DNA of 17,091 nt from Pseudothermotoga sp. (GTDB taxonomy: Bacteria; Thermotogota; Thermotogae; Thermotogales; DSM-5069): NCBI GenBank assembly GCA_003510135.1, contig DOKY01000042.1:1-17091 (forward strand). Direction: 5' to 3'. Each line of letters begins with the position of its first letter. Within the stretch, counting starts at the first letter, position 1. Under the pieces are notes generated by a model. The model was not told the DNA's origin. It made no database searches and worked only from the letters and a program-made list of their open reading frames with translations. Below are positions 5,685 through 14,098 of this stretch, one piece after another. The translations under genes were made by a program, and so were the position numbers.

Positions 5685-7205
5685 ATGTCGGGGCTTCAGA
5701 ATCTCGCCTACGGTTTTGCCCAGCTGTTCATTGTGAAGACTCTCCTGCTGATGTTAGGAGGCGTCTCTGTCGGGCTCGTAATTGGTTCACTGCCGGGTTT
5801 GAGCGCAACGATGGGTGTGGCTCTGTTTCTTCCTATAACCTACTGGCTCTCGGCTTCGGACAGCTTGGTCTTCCTGGGTTCACTCTACATGGCGGCGATA
5901 TACGGTGGTTCATTCTCGGCGATACTGCTCAGAACGCCCGGTACCCCTTCAAACATAGGTACCACCTTCGATGGTTATCCCATGGCCAAGCAAGGTAGAG
6001 GCTGGGAAGCAATACTTACCGCCACTTTTGCCTCACTTTATGGAGCGTTGTTCGGCCTGATCATGTTCTTGATCTTCGCGCCCATGCTCGCACGTATCGC
6101 ACTCAAGTTCGGACCTCCTGAGTACTTCTGGCTCGGAATATTCGGTCTGACGGTGATCTCTTCACTGTCGCGTGGCAACACGCTCAAGGGCTTCATTGGT
6201 GGCTTGATAGGTGTGTTGCTGAGCACGATAGGTGTTGCACCAGTGGGGGGCAACGTGCGTTTCACCTTCAATATGCCCCAGTTGATTGGTGGTGTGGGCT
6301 TGATTCCCGCACTCGTCGGGTTGTTCTGTATACCGCAGGTCATTGAGATGATATTGAACAGATCCAAGCAACAGCTGTATCAGGAAGCTAAGGTGCAGAG
6401 AGGCCTGGTTCGGAAAACGTTCGTCAACGTGATGAAGAGGCAGATCGATCTGCTCAGAGCCTCAGTCATTGGTTTCATCATAGGCGTGCTACCGGGTGCA
6501 GGCGGGAACATAGCGAACCTGGTTGCCTACAGTGAGGCTGTGAGAGCTTCCAAGCATCCAGAAAAGTTTGGAACTGGTATTCCTGAAGGTGTGATAGCCA
6601 CGGAGGCTTCAAACAACGCCGTGGTGGGTGGAGGATTTGTTCCGTTGATGACTCTTGGTGTTCCCGGTACGCCCGTGGATGCGATCCTTTACGGAGCTTT
6701 GCTTATGCAAGGGCTGAGACCAGGTGTGGAGTTGTTCACAACGAGGGCTGACGTGGTTTACACCTTCATCGCAGGTGTTATCCTTGCAAGCTTGGTCATG
6801 GTTCCAGTCGGTCTGGCCTTTGGGAGAGGAATGGCAAAGCTCATAACCAAAATTCCCCTCAGCTTGCTCGCACCGACAATTCTTTTCCTGACCATGGTTG
6901 GCTCTTACTGTGTAAGCAACAACATTTCCGATGTGTACATGATGCTCATACTCGGTTTTCTTGGCTTTGTGTTGAGAAAGCTCGGTTTTGAAGCAGGTCC
7001 CATAACTTTAGGCTTGATACTGGGTCCCATAATTGAATCGGGTCTGGTACAGGGTTTGTTGATAGGAAGACAGCTTACCCAGCCCTGGTTGATCTTCATC
7101 ACCAGACCACTGTGCTGGGTGTTCATCGTGCTTTCTGTGTTCTTCCTGCTGTGGCCTGTGTTTCTGAAGAAACGCATAGTTGTTTCGGGTGGTGAACAAA
7201 AATGA
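5685..7205 (+). CDS. tctA: TctA-family large membrane subunit of TTT transporter
   Basis: The 506-residue polytopic membrane protein has about 11-12 hydrophobic segments. The two family repeats are visible: VIGSLPGLSATMGVALFLP with GGSFSAILLRTPGTPSNIGTTFDGYPMAKQG, and IGVLPGAGGNIANLVAYSEA with GGGFVPLMTLGVPGTPVDAILYGAL. These GLxA/TPGTP loops are thought to form the transport path. It imports the acid bound by TctC using the ion gradient. The ATG at 5685 follows AAAGGGGGAAG. It overlaps tctB by four bases (ATGA), showing translational coupling. Confidence 0.95.
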   Translation: MSGLQNLAYGFAQLFIVKTLLLMLGGVSVGLVIGSLPGLSATMGVALFLPITYWLSASDSLVFLGSLYMAAIYGGSFSAILLRTPGTPSNIGTTFDGYPMAKQGRGWEAILTATFASLYGALFGLIMFLIFAPMLARIALKFGPPEYFWLGIFGLTVISSLSRGNTLKGFIGGLIGVLLSTIGVAPVGGNVRFTFNMPQLIGGVGLIPALVGLFCIPQVIEMILNRSKQQLYQEAKVQRGLVRKTFVNVMKRQIDLLRASVIGFIIGVLPGAGGNIANLVAYSEAVRASKHPEKFGTGIPEGVIATEASNNAVVGGGFVPLMTLGVPGTPVDAILYGALLMQGLRPGVELFTTRADVVYTFIAGVILASLVMVPVGLAFGRGMAKLITKIPLSLLAPTILFLTMVGSYCVSNNISDVYMMLILGFLGFVLRKLGFEAGPITLGLILGPIIESGLVQGLLIGRQLTQPWLIFITRPLCWVFIVLSVFFLLWPVFLKKRIVVSGGEQK

Positions 7206-7657
7206 TCGCCGATATAGTTGTCTCGATTTTCATTTTGATCTTCAGCTTCGTTCTTTTCGATCAAACAAAACAGTACAACTATTTATCCGCCGTTTTTCCT
7301 CGATTTTTGCTTGGGCTCCTTATGATCCTGAGCGTAGTTCTGCTGGTTAGGGCGATTGTGCTCTGGAAAAAACGCAGAGTGAGCGCCGCAGGATCTATTT
7401 CCCTGAAAGATTTCTTCTACATCTGCCTCGTCGCGATTCTGAGCTTTCTCTGGGTGTACGTTATGGACTGGGTTTTGGGCTTTCTGCTGGGAAGTATCGT
7501 GTTCGGTATCGTCATATTCGCGATACTCGCCGGGAGGAGTTTGAAGGCGAAACAATTCGTTCTTTTCTCGCTCGGTTACTGCGCGATCGTTTTCATCTTC
7601 TGGTACACTCTCGGCAGACTCCTGCGCGTGCCTTTCCCAAGAGGACTATTCTTCTGA
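7202..7657 (+). CDS. tctB: TctB-family small membrane subunit of TTT transporter
   Basis: The 151-residue protein has four predicted transmembrane segments (about 3-20, 36-55, 72-90 and 95-145, the last splitting in two), the topology of TctB, which is poorly conserved in sequence. Its start codon overlaps the tctA stop as ATGA. The order here is tctC-tctA-tctB, whereas the Salmonella tct operon is C-B-A. Assignment rests on size, topology and position; the sequence has no strong motif, which is normal for this subunit. Confidence 0.85.
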   Translation: MIADIVVSIFILIFSFVLFDQTKQYNYLSAVFPRFLLGLLMILSVVLLVRAIVLWKKRRVSAAGSISLKDFFYICLVAILSFLWVYVMDWVLGFLLGSIVFGIVIFAILAGRSLKAKQFVLFSLGYCAIVFIFWYTLGRLLRVPFPRGLFF

Positions 7658-7671
7658 TGGAGGTGTGAAAG

Positions 7672-9003
7672 GTGGATTACAACAAGAATGTCGAGGAACT
7701 GTTGAAAAAGGCTCAGAAACCATCTGAAGAGGCTTTGAAGCTGCATCCTTTTTACAGAGGAAAGATACAGACTGCGCCGAAAGTGCCGGTGAGATCGTAC
7801 GACGATTTTGCCATTTGGTACACACCGGGTGTCGCGAAGGTCTGTCAGGAGATAGTGAAGGAACCTTCGAAGGTTTACGAATACACAAATAAAGAGAACA
7901 CGATCGCCATAGTTACCGACGGAACGAGGATACTCGGCCTGGGGGACATCGGACCGGAAGCGGGTTTACCCGTAATGGAAGGAAAAGCACTCCTGTTCAA
8001 GTACCTGGGTGGAGTGGACGCCCTACCTCTGTGCGTTGGGACCAAAGAGATCGAAGAGATCGTTCAGTTCTGCAAGTGGCTTTCACCAAGCATTTCGGGA
8101 ATAAACCTGGAGGACGTCGAAAAACCGAAATGCTTCGCCTTGCTCGAAAGGCTCCAGCAAGAACTTTCCATTCCCGTCTTCCACGATGATCAGCAAGGAA
8201 CCGCGACGATCACGTTAGCGGGACTGATCAACGCGTTGAGGATAGTTGGCAAGAAGATAAACGAAGTGAAGATCACCCTCATAGGAGCGGGCAGCGCGAA
8301 CTATGCTTTCGCGAGGCTTTTAGAGAAGATGGGTGTGGATCTGGGCAACGTGCTGGTCGTCGACTCGAAAGGAATAATAACGAGAGAGCGTGCAGAGCAA
8401 CTCGATCCCATCACGAGGCGCATGTGGATCAAGACCAACGCGGACAACGTCACTGGAGGCATAGAAGAATCTCTGATCGGCGCGGACGTGTGCATCGCTT
8501 ATTCGAAGAGTGGACCGGGCGTGATCAAACCCGAGTGGATCAAGAAGATGAACGAAGATGCTATCGTCTTTGCTGGAGCGAACCCCGTGCCAGAAATCTG
8601 GCCGTGGGAAGCGAAAGAGGCTGGTGCAAGGATCGTTGCGACCGGTAGGAGCGACTTTCCAAATCAGGTCAACAACTCGCTTGGTTTTCCTGCGATCTTC
8701 AGAGGAGTGCTCGATGTGCGTGCAACGAAAGTGACCGACGAGATGTGCATTGCGGCTGCTCAGGCCATAGCGGACTTCGCTTACAGGAAAGGTATCCACG
8801 AAGAGTACATAGTGCCCACGATGGAGGAAAGTGAAGTTTATGTTGAGGAAGCATTCGCAGTGGCAAAAAAAGCGATTGAACAGGGTCTCGCGAGAAATCC
8901 GCTTTCCGACGAAGAACTCTTGAGGAAGATCAGAGAAAGGATCAGCAAGGGCAGAGAGATGGAGAAAGTCTTGGTTCAGTCCAATTTGATAAAACTTCCG
9001 TGA
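7672..9003 (+). CDS. Malic enzyme (NAD(P)-dependent malate dehydrogenase, decarboxylating)
   Basis: Converts malate + NAD(P)+ to pyruvate + CO2 + NAD(P)H. The 443-residue protein is the short bacterial type without a phosphotransacetylase tail. Key residues visible: Y50 in IWYTPGVA (general acid), K105 in VMEGKALLF (general base), the metal-binding INLEDVE (E147-D148) and HDDQQGTA (D172-D173), the Rossmann loop GAGSAN (205-210) and GANPVPEIWP. The start is GTG 7672 with GGAGGTG (7659-7665) seven bases before it; tctB ends 14 bases upstream. In this operon it provides the exit of a C4 hydroxy acid to pyruvate with reductant gain. It could accept a related 2-hydroxy acid such as tartrate; sequence alone does not decide. 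Confidence 0.94.
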   Translation: MDYNKNVEELLKKAQKPSEEALKLHPFYRGKIQTAPKVPVRSYDDFAIWYTPGVAKVCQEIVKEPSKVYEYTNKENTIAIVTDGTRILGLGDIGPEAGLPVMEGKALLFKYLGGVDALPLCVGTKEIEEIVQFCKWLSPSISGINLEDVEKPKCFALLERLQQELSIPVFHDDQQGTATITLAGLINALRIVGKKINEVKITLIGAGSANYAFARLLEKMGVDLGNVLVVDSKGIITRERAEQLDPITRRMWIKTNADNVTGGIEESLIGADVCIAYSKSGPGVIKPEWIKKMNEDAIVFAGANPVPEIWPWEAKEAGARIVATGRSDFPNQVNNSLGFPAIFRGVLDVRATKVTDEMCIAAAQAIADFAYRKGIHEEYIVPTMEESEVYVEEAFAVAKKAIEQGLARNPLSDEELLRKIRERISKGREMEKVLVQSNLIKLP

Positions 9004-9013
9004 GGTGGAGACG

Positions 9014-9301
9014 ATGGACGCCATAGCATTTTCGAAGAAGGACAACGTGGCGACCGCGATAAAGGACCTTTTTAAGGGACAGCGAGTCACTGTGGCTCTG
9101 GGAGAGAAAAAGCTCACAGTGGAGTTACTCGAAGATGTGCCGTTCGGACACAAGTTTGCCCTGGTGGATATCCCTCAGGGTGCTCAGGTGGTGAAGTACG
9201 GCGAACCGATTGGAATCGCCACGGTGGACATCAAGAAAGGTCAGTACGTTCATGTTCACAACGTTGTGGGTCAGCGTGGTGTGAGGGGGCATCGATCGTG
9301 A
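9014..9301 (+). CDS. UxaA-family dehydratase, small (SAF-domain) subunit
   Basis: The 95-residue protein equals the N-terminal SAF domain of altronate/galactarate dehydratases: DNVATAIKDL, then VELLEDVPFGHKFALVDI, VKYGEPIGIATVDIKKGQYVHVHNV. It resembles SuyA, the small subunit of (R)-sulfolactate sulfo-lyase, as well as UxaA and GarD N-termini. It should form a complex with the large subunit encoded next, whose GTG start overlaps its stop (GTGA). I prefer ATG 9014, with GAGGTG (9002-9007) six bases upstream, over the in-frame GTG 9005 that lies inside that binding site. It follows the malic enzyme gene by 10 bases. Confidence 0.88.
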   Translation: MDAIAFSKKDNVATAIKDLFKGQRVTVALGEKKLTVELLEDVPFGHKFALVDIPQGAQVVKYGEPIGIATVDIKKGQYVHVHNVVGQRGVRGHRS

Positions 9302-10452
9302 AACTGAAAGGATTTCTCAGACCGGACGGAAAGATAGGTTTTCGCAACCATTTTTTAGTCGTTCCAACGGTGATCTGCGCGACTAGAACGGCTGAGGAGA
9401 TAGCGAGCAACTTTTCAAACGTTGTCTGTCTTCACAACCAGCACGGTTGTAACCACATGAAGGAGGACGAGAGAAAAGTTGTTAACGTCCTGAAGGGCTT
9501 GGCGTGCAATCCGAACGTCGCTGGTGTGCTGTTCGTCGGGCTCGGTTGTGAGACAATCCCCACGATGAAGATCTTCGAATCGGTACGTGCGACGGGAAAA
9601 CCTGCAGAGTGTCTGATCATACAGGAAGAAGGTGGCACGCTCAGAACGATTGAAAAAGGCGTTCGAATCTTGCAGAAGATGATGGAACAGTGTGAGATCA
9701 AAGAAGTTGAGGTGGATCTTTCCAATGTCATCGTGGCCATAGAATGCGGTGGTTCGGACACGACCTCTGGAATCGCTTCCAATCCCGTGGTTGGATATGT
9801 GGCGGACAAGCTCGTCGATGCAGGTGCGGCTGTGGTCTTCTCAGAAACCACGGAAATCATTGGCGCCGAGCACCTTTTGGCCAGGCGCGCCGTGAACGAA
9901 GAGGTGGCGAAAAAACTGCTTGAACTTGTGAGCAGGTGTGAGCGAAGTGCTCTCGCAGGTGGTGAAGACGTTCGCGGTGTCAATCCGACACCCGGAAATA
10001 TTCGTGGTGGTTTGACCACGCTGGAGGAAAAGTCCCTCGGGGCGATCTACAAAGCCGGTACCAGACCCATAAGCGGGGTCCTCGAGTATGGCGAACCCGT
10101 ACCAGCGCGTGGTCTTTATTTCATGGACAGCCCGGGGCACGACGTTGAGTCGGTCAGCGGCATGGTCGCCGGCGGGGCACAGGTTGTGATCTTCACGACG
10201 GGTCGGGGCACGCCCACAGGTTGTCCCATAGCACCCGTGATCAAGGTCACTGCGAACGCGAAGACCTACAGCAGGATGAGCGACAACATAGACGTTGATG
10301 TGAGCGATGTGCTCGAAGGAAAGACAACCATTCAGCAGGCCGGAGAAAGATTGTACCAGAAGTTGATCGAAGTTCTGAACGGCAAATTGACCAAGAGTGA
10401 GATGCTGAGGCACCGCGAATTCGGTATCTATCTCACCCAACCCACCCTGTGA
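9298..10452 (+). CDS. UxaA-family dehydratase, large catalytic subunit
   Basis: The 384-residue protein matches the C-terminal part of altronate/D-galactarate dehydratases. These are iron-dependent enzymes that remove water from a 2,3-dihydroxy acid; the related SuyB removes sulfite from sulfolactate. Family landmarks: GFLRPDGKIGFRNH, HNQHGCNH (C51), FVGLGCE (C84), AIECGGSD (C150), NPTPGNIRGGLTTLEEKSLG, LYFMDSPGHDVESVSG and FTTGRGTPTGCPIAPVIK (C309). The cysteines and HGCNH are candidate metal ligands. It lacks the SAF domain, which the overlapping upstream gene supplies. Substrate is unknown: neighbours argue for an imported dicarboxylic or sulfonated 2-hydroxy acid rather than a hexuronate-derived acid, since no hexuronate genes are present. 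Confidence 0.9.
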   Translation: MKLKGFLRPDGKIGFRNHFLVVPTVICATRTAEEIASNFSNVVCLHNQHGCNHMKEDERKVVNVLKGLACNPNVAGVLFVGLGCETIPTMKIFESVRATGKPAECLIIQEEGGTLRTIEKGVRILQKMMEQCEIKEVEVDLSNVIVAIECGGSDTTSGIASNPVVGYVADKLVDAGAAVVFSETTEIIGAEHLLARRAVNEEVAKKLLELVSRCERSALAGGEDVRGVNPTPGNIRGGLTTLEEKSLGAIYKAGTRPISGVLEYGEPVPARGLYFMDSPGHDVESVSGMVAGGAQVVIFTTGRGTPTGCPIAPVIKVTANAKTYSRMSDNIDVDVSDVLEGKTTIQQAGERLYQKLIEVLNGKLTKSEMLRHREFGIYLTQPTL

Positions 10453-10463
10453 GGTGAGAACAA

Positions 10464-11711
10464 ATGAAAGTCTCTCTGAAATACGGTGAAAAACAGTTGC
10501 AGCTTGAAGTTCCGGATCACACAGAGATCCTCTCGCCTAAGACGGAATTTCCAGGCGTGGATGATCCCTTTGACGAAATCCGCAGAGCCTTAGAGAATCC
10601 CATTGCGAGTCCCACGTTGACGCAGATTGTCGAAGAGACAAAACCAAGGAGAATCGCCATACTGGTGAGCGATCTGACCCGTCCGAGCCCTTCACACATC
10701 ATTGTTCCTCCCATTGTGGAGGAGTTGAGCAGGGCGGGTGTGAAGCGTGAACAGATAAGGATCATCTTTGCGCTTGGCTTTCACAGAAAGATGAGCGAAG
10801 AAGAGATGAAGAAAGCCGTTGGCGAAGAAGTCTTCAAAGGTTACGAATGCATCAACCACGATGTCGATGACTGTGTGTATATCGGTGAGACAAGTCGAAG
10901 AACTCCTGTGGACGTCTTCAGACCAGTCGTCGAATCGGATCTCATCATCGCTACAGGCAACCTCGAACTGCATTGGTTCGTCGGCTACAGTGGTGGTCAT
11001 AAAGCACTTCTGCCCGGTGTGTGCAGCAAGAGGACCATAGAGAAGAACCATTCGCTAATGCTTTCAGAAGACGCCGTCGCTGGAAACATCAACAGTCCCG
11101 TGAGGCTCGACATAGAAGAAGCCGGTGCGATGGCTAACGTCAGGTTCATCGTGAACGTCGTTCTCAACAGTAGAAAAGAGATAGTGAAGGCTGTAGCCGG
11201 GCACCCCGTAGCCGCACATCAAGAGGGTGTCAAGTACATAGACGCGATGTACAAAGTGCCGATCGCAAAGAAGTACGACGTTGTGATCGCCTCACCTGGT
11301 GGCTTTCCGAAAGATATAAACCTGTATCAGGCGCAGAAGGGGCTGGACAACGCGTCGCACGCGGTGAAAGGCAACGGCACGATCGTACTTATAGCGGAAT
11401 GCAGAGAAGGTTTCGGAGAGAGAACCTTTGAAGAGTGGATGAGAAAGGCCAAAAATCCGGACGAACCGTTACAGTGGATAAAGTCCAACTTCGTTCTGGG
11501 AGGTCACAAAGCTGTGGGCTTCTGCAGGGTGCTCAAGAAGGCCAGCATCTTTCTTTGCTCGAACATGAACGAAGGCGTCGTGAGGGAAATATTCATGACA
11601 CCTTTCAGCGATCCACAGAGAGCAATCGATGCGGCGCTCGAAAAACACGGAAGCTCAGCATCTATTCTGCTCATGCCCTACGCGAACTCCACGCTTCCCG
11701 TGCTCGAATGA
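10464..11711 (+). CDS. larA: LarA-family nickel-pincer hydroxyacid racemase/epimerase
   Basis: The 415-residue protein is of the LarA superfamily, which uses the nickel-pincer nucleotide (NPN) to invert the alpha carbon of 2-hydroxy acids by hydride transfer. The residues known from Lactiplantibacillus LarA align by spacing: SDLTRP (D70-R73), FALGFH (H107), NLELH (H170), GYSGGHK (K180, the covalent NPN lysine) and KNH (H196, nickel ligand). The H-K-H spacing of 10 and 16 residues equals that of the prototype. Superfamily members act on lactate, malate, hydroxyglutarate, phenyllactate and sugar acids, so the symbol denotes family, not proven lactate specificity. It is the last gene of the operon, 11 bases after the dehydratase. 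The NPN biosynthesis genes (larB, larC, larE) are not in the window. Confidence 0.88.
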   Translation: MKVSLKYGEKQLQLEVPDHTEILSPKTEFPGVDDPFDEIRRALENPIASPTLTQIVEETKPRRIAILVSDLTRPSPSHIIVPPIVEELSRAGVKREQIRIIFALGFHRKMSEEEMKKAVGEEVFKGYECINHDVDDCVYIGETSRRTPVDVFRPVVESDLIIATGNLELHWFVGYSGGHKALLPGVCSKRTIEKNHSLMLSEDAVAGNINSPVRLDIEEAGAMANVRFIVNVVLNSRKEIVKAVAGHPVAAHQEGVKYIDAMYKVPIAKKYDVVIASPGGFPKDINLYQAQKGLDNASHAVKGNGTIVLIAECREGFGERTFEEWMRKAKNPDEPLQWIKSNFVLGGHKAVGFCRVLKKASIFLCSNMNEGVVREIFMTPFSDPQRAIDAALEKHGSSASILLMPYANSTLPVLE

Positions 11712-11978
11712 GAGAAAAATAGTTCCTTACCATTCTCCTTCAGTGGAACAGTAAGAAGCTTATCAAGGACCGTGTCAGAAGAAACTATCGAGGTACGATA
11801 CATTGCTATGCCGACAAAGTTGCATCTGTTATGTTCTGAACTGAATAAAACTGCTGCTCGAATCTACAAATTGACACTCGTTGTAGATGTGAGGTACAAG
11901 CCACATCTGCGTGGCCATGGAGTATCACTCGCTCCATGAAAGGCGGCCTAAAACCGATAAGAATCCCATTGCCTTTAA
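11712..11978. other. Intergenic region with short inverted repeats
   Basis: No coding sequence supported. Two structures stand out: ATCTACAA (11862-11869) with TTGTAGAT (11881-11888), whose spacer contains TTGACA (11871-11876), and CATGGAG (11916-11922) with CTCCATG (11932-11938). Neither is followed by a T run, so no clear terminator for the upstream operon is seen. GAACAGTAAGAAG occurs at 11746-11758 and again at 11992-12004 in direct orientation. Confidence 0.45.
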
Positions 11979-12203
11979 GTGTCAAATCGGCGAACAGTAA
12001 GAAGTGTGATAAACGAAAGGCAGCGCGAGGTGGCCGAAAAGATAAAAATCTGGACGCTGTTGCCCATACCGGGAGCGAGTAAGCCTTGCTTGATCGGATA
12101 CTACGCACACTGCAGCTTCACGCCCATCAGCACGATCATCTGCTGGATCCCGGGGGGCATCCTGTACTGGCGCAGACGCAGAGCGAAACAGAGCGCAAAG
12201 TAA
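11979..12203 (+). pseudogene. Small hydrophobic ORF, possibly a decayed TM2-like membrane protein
   Basis: The 74-codon frame starts at GTG with no ribosome binding site. Its N-terminal third is basic and helical (VINERQREVAEKIKIW). The rest is hydrophobic with turns, LLPIPGASK, LIGYYAHCSF, IICWIPGGILYWRRRR, ending in a positive tail. That pattern recalls TM2/small integral membrane proteins, but I cannot name a family with confidence. Its stop lies 4 bases from the stop of the convergent GH20 gene. Lack of a binding site suggests a remnant; a functional short membrane protein with leaderless or internal start remains possible. Confidence 0.3.
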
Positions 12204-12207
12204 TCTG

Positions 12208-14022
12208 CTATTTCAACTTCAACAACCTTGTCAGCTTCTCAACGCTCTGGTTGAGTCCACCAAGCCTGTTCGACTCGAGCCATAGCTTTTTGTATTCCTC
12301 GACGACCTGAGCGAATCTGGTTGCAAAATCTTTCCAGATCGATTCACCGATCCGATCGATCCTTTCGTACTCCTTCGCCAGCAACATCCACTCCATCGCG
12401 AGCCCGAGCATTCTTGCGTTGTTGACGATCTGATCTACAAAGATTCTGCTGGACTCGTTTCGAAGTTCGAGTAGCTCGCGAATGAGATCTTCCACCTGCT
12501 GAAGAGCTTCCTTGATCGCTTCAACGTCATTCTCATCCAGAGCGTCTAAGTTTTCAAGAAACCTTTCTGGAAACATCAAAGCCGTAAAGTAAACGCTCGC
12601 GTTGGGCAACTGAACGCTCAAATTCTTGTACATGTTTCCGAGGGTGTGAAGCTTTTCGGACAAAGAACCGATCCCAAAAACGTGAACGTCCGTTTGCTTC
12701 AATAACTCCTCCGTCGAGAAATCCACCGACACGTTCCAGCCGAGCGTGGCTGCATAGACGATGGGAAGGATCGAAACTGGAAAATGCTGTGTATGACCGT
12801 TGTCACCCCAATCGGTGAGAAGAAATCCCAGAGCGTTGAACTTCTTTCCGTTCCGAATGGCGTTTCTAACGTTTCCCAGCGCGTTGTCCAACCTACCCAC
12901 GAAAGAGTTCCAGCTCGAAGTACCCGGACACACGTAGAAACTGATTCCCTTGCTCGCGAACAGTTCACATTCGGTCTCATACGGATGATCTTCCTCATAG
13001 CCCCACAGCAACGCGATGACGTCGTTTGGAAGTTCACCCACCAGTTTGGGATAGTTCTTTATGATGTCACCCCAGAACATCATGGTCCTGCCGTGTCTTT
13101 TGACAATCCTGTAAAGGCCAAGCAGGAAGTTCAGATAGACCCTGCCCTTTCCGAACTTTTCACACAGCTCCTTTGACCTGCCCAGCCCAAGGTCGAAGGT
13201 TTCATCAGCGCCGACGTTCACTTTCGAACTCGAAAAATGTGGCAGAAGCTCTTCCAGCAGCGACTCGACGAACTTCAAAGATTCCTCCACCGCAGGTGAA
13301 AGCGAAAATGGACCGGACGGAACACCCCAGGGGAAGACGAAACCGTCGGGACACTCCGCCAGATGCCTGTACTCGTCGTGAATAAGCCATTTTTCCAGAT
13401 GGCCAAAACAGTTCTGATTCGGCACCAGCTCTATAAAACGTTCACGACAGTATTCGTCGAGTTCCAAGATCTCTTCGTGTGTCAAAGGTGAATAATCTCG
13501 CCAAACTTTCTCGTGCTTTTCGTAAGCGAACGTGTGCTCCATGTAGAGCTGAAGCTGGTTGTATTTGAGCTCAGACAGAAGCTCGACGAGTTTTTTCAGC
13601 GTCTCCATTTTGGGCACCCTGTTTCTGCTGATATCGAGCATGAAAGCCCTGTTCTCAAAGTCCGGTTCGTCCTCGATTGCGGCAGACTCGAGCGCATCGT
13701 TCTGCTCTCTCAAAAGCTGTTTGAAGGTCTGGAGCGCGTAGAACAGGCCCTGATTTGTTGCAGCAACGAAACTCACTTTCGATGGCTGAAGAATGATTCT
13801 GTAACCCTGCGGATGGTTGATCAAATTCCCGTCGAGCAAAAGCTCGAAGGTTGAACCGTGGCGGGAATGCGCAACGATGGAGAAATCCTTTCCCCGCTTC
13901 GATAGTTCCTGCTTGAGGATCTTCGCGATTCCGAAGGACTCAGTCCCGGTAAAGATCTTACCGGATTCAGGCAGTTTAAAGATTCCCCCAAGTCTGGTGA
14001 GTTTCTTCACAACCGGGATCAA
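12208..14022 (-). CDS. Cytoplasmic family 20 beta-N-acetylhexosaminidase
   Basis: GH20-type glycosidase of 604 residues, expected to remove terminal GlcNAc/GalNAc by substrate-assisted catalysis. Layout from the chosen start: a GH20b-like alpha/beta domain (about 10-110), then a TIM barrel beginning NRAFMLDISRNRVP (about 125), with LVPNQNCFGHLEKW, and KVNVGADETFDLG containing the catalytic Asp-Glu pair (D273-E274). WGDIIKNYPK, CPGTSSWNS and LLTDWGDNGH follow, then a helical C-terminal domain (about 430-604). No signal peptide is visible, so it acts inside the cell on imported oligosaccharides; size and plan resemble GcnA-type enzymes. The maximal frame reaches 14121, but a TATAAT lies inside it. 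I therefore start at TTG 14022, which follows AAGGAG by 10 bases; this choice is tentative. Confidence 0.88.
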   Translation of the reverse strand: MIPVVKKLTRLGGIFKLPESGKIFTGTESFGIAKILKQELSKRGKDFSIVAHSRHGSTFELLLDGNLINHPQGYRIILQPSKVSFVAATNQGLFYALQTFKQLLREQNDALESAAIEDEPDFENRAFMLDISRNRVPKMETLKKLVELLSELKYNQLQLYMEHTFAYEKHEKVWRDYSPLTHEEILELDEYCRERFIELVPNQNCFGHLEKWLIHDEYRHLAECPDGFVFPWGVPSGPFSLSPAVEESLKFVESLLEELLPHFSSSKVNVGADETFDLGLGRSKELCEKFGKGRVYLNFLLGLYRIVKRHGRTMMFWGDIIKNYPKLVGELPNDVIALLWGYEEDHPYETECELFASKGISFYVCPGTSSWNSFVGRLDNALGNVRNAIRNGKKFNALGFLLTDWGDNGHTQHFPVSILPIVYAATLGWNVSVDFSTEELLKQTDVHVFGIGSLSEKLHTLGNMYKNLSVQLPNASVYFTALMFPERFLENLDALDENDVEAIKEALQQVEDLIRELLELRNESSRIFVDQIVNNARMLGLAMEWMLLAKEYERIDRIGESIWKDFATRFAQVVEEYKKLWLESNRLGGLNQSVEKLTRLLKLK

Positions 14023-14098
14023 GCGTCCATCTCTCCTTTCAGACTCGAAACTGTCGAACCGTTCTCTAAACCTTCGAAGCGCGTTCTTCCAGCTTAAA

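Noticed and set aside
8320..9153. 277-codon minus-strand frame opposite the malic enzyme and SAF subunit
   Set aside because: Crosses the boundary of two real plus-strand genes; composition is that of an antisense shadow.
11937..11948. ATGAAAGGCGGC shared with the reverse complement of repeat copy 1
   Set aside because: Only 12 bases with unrelated flanks; expected by chance at about this level.
11806..12108. 100-codon minus-strand frame in the gene-poor region
   Set aside because: No ribosome binding site, irregular composition, overlaps inverted repeats; not supportable as a gene.
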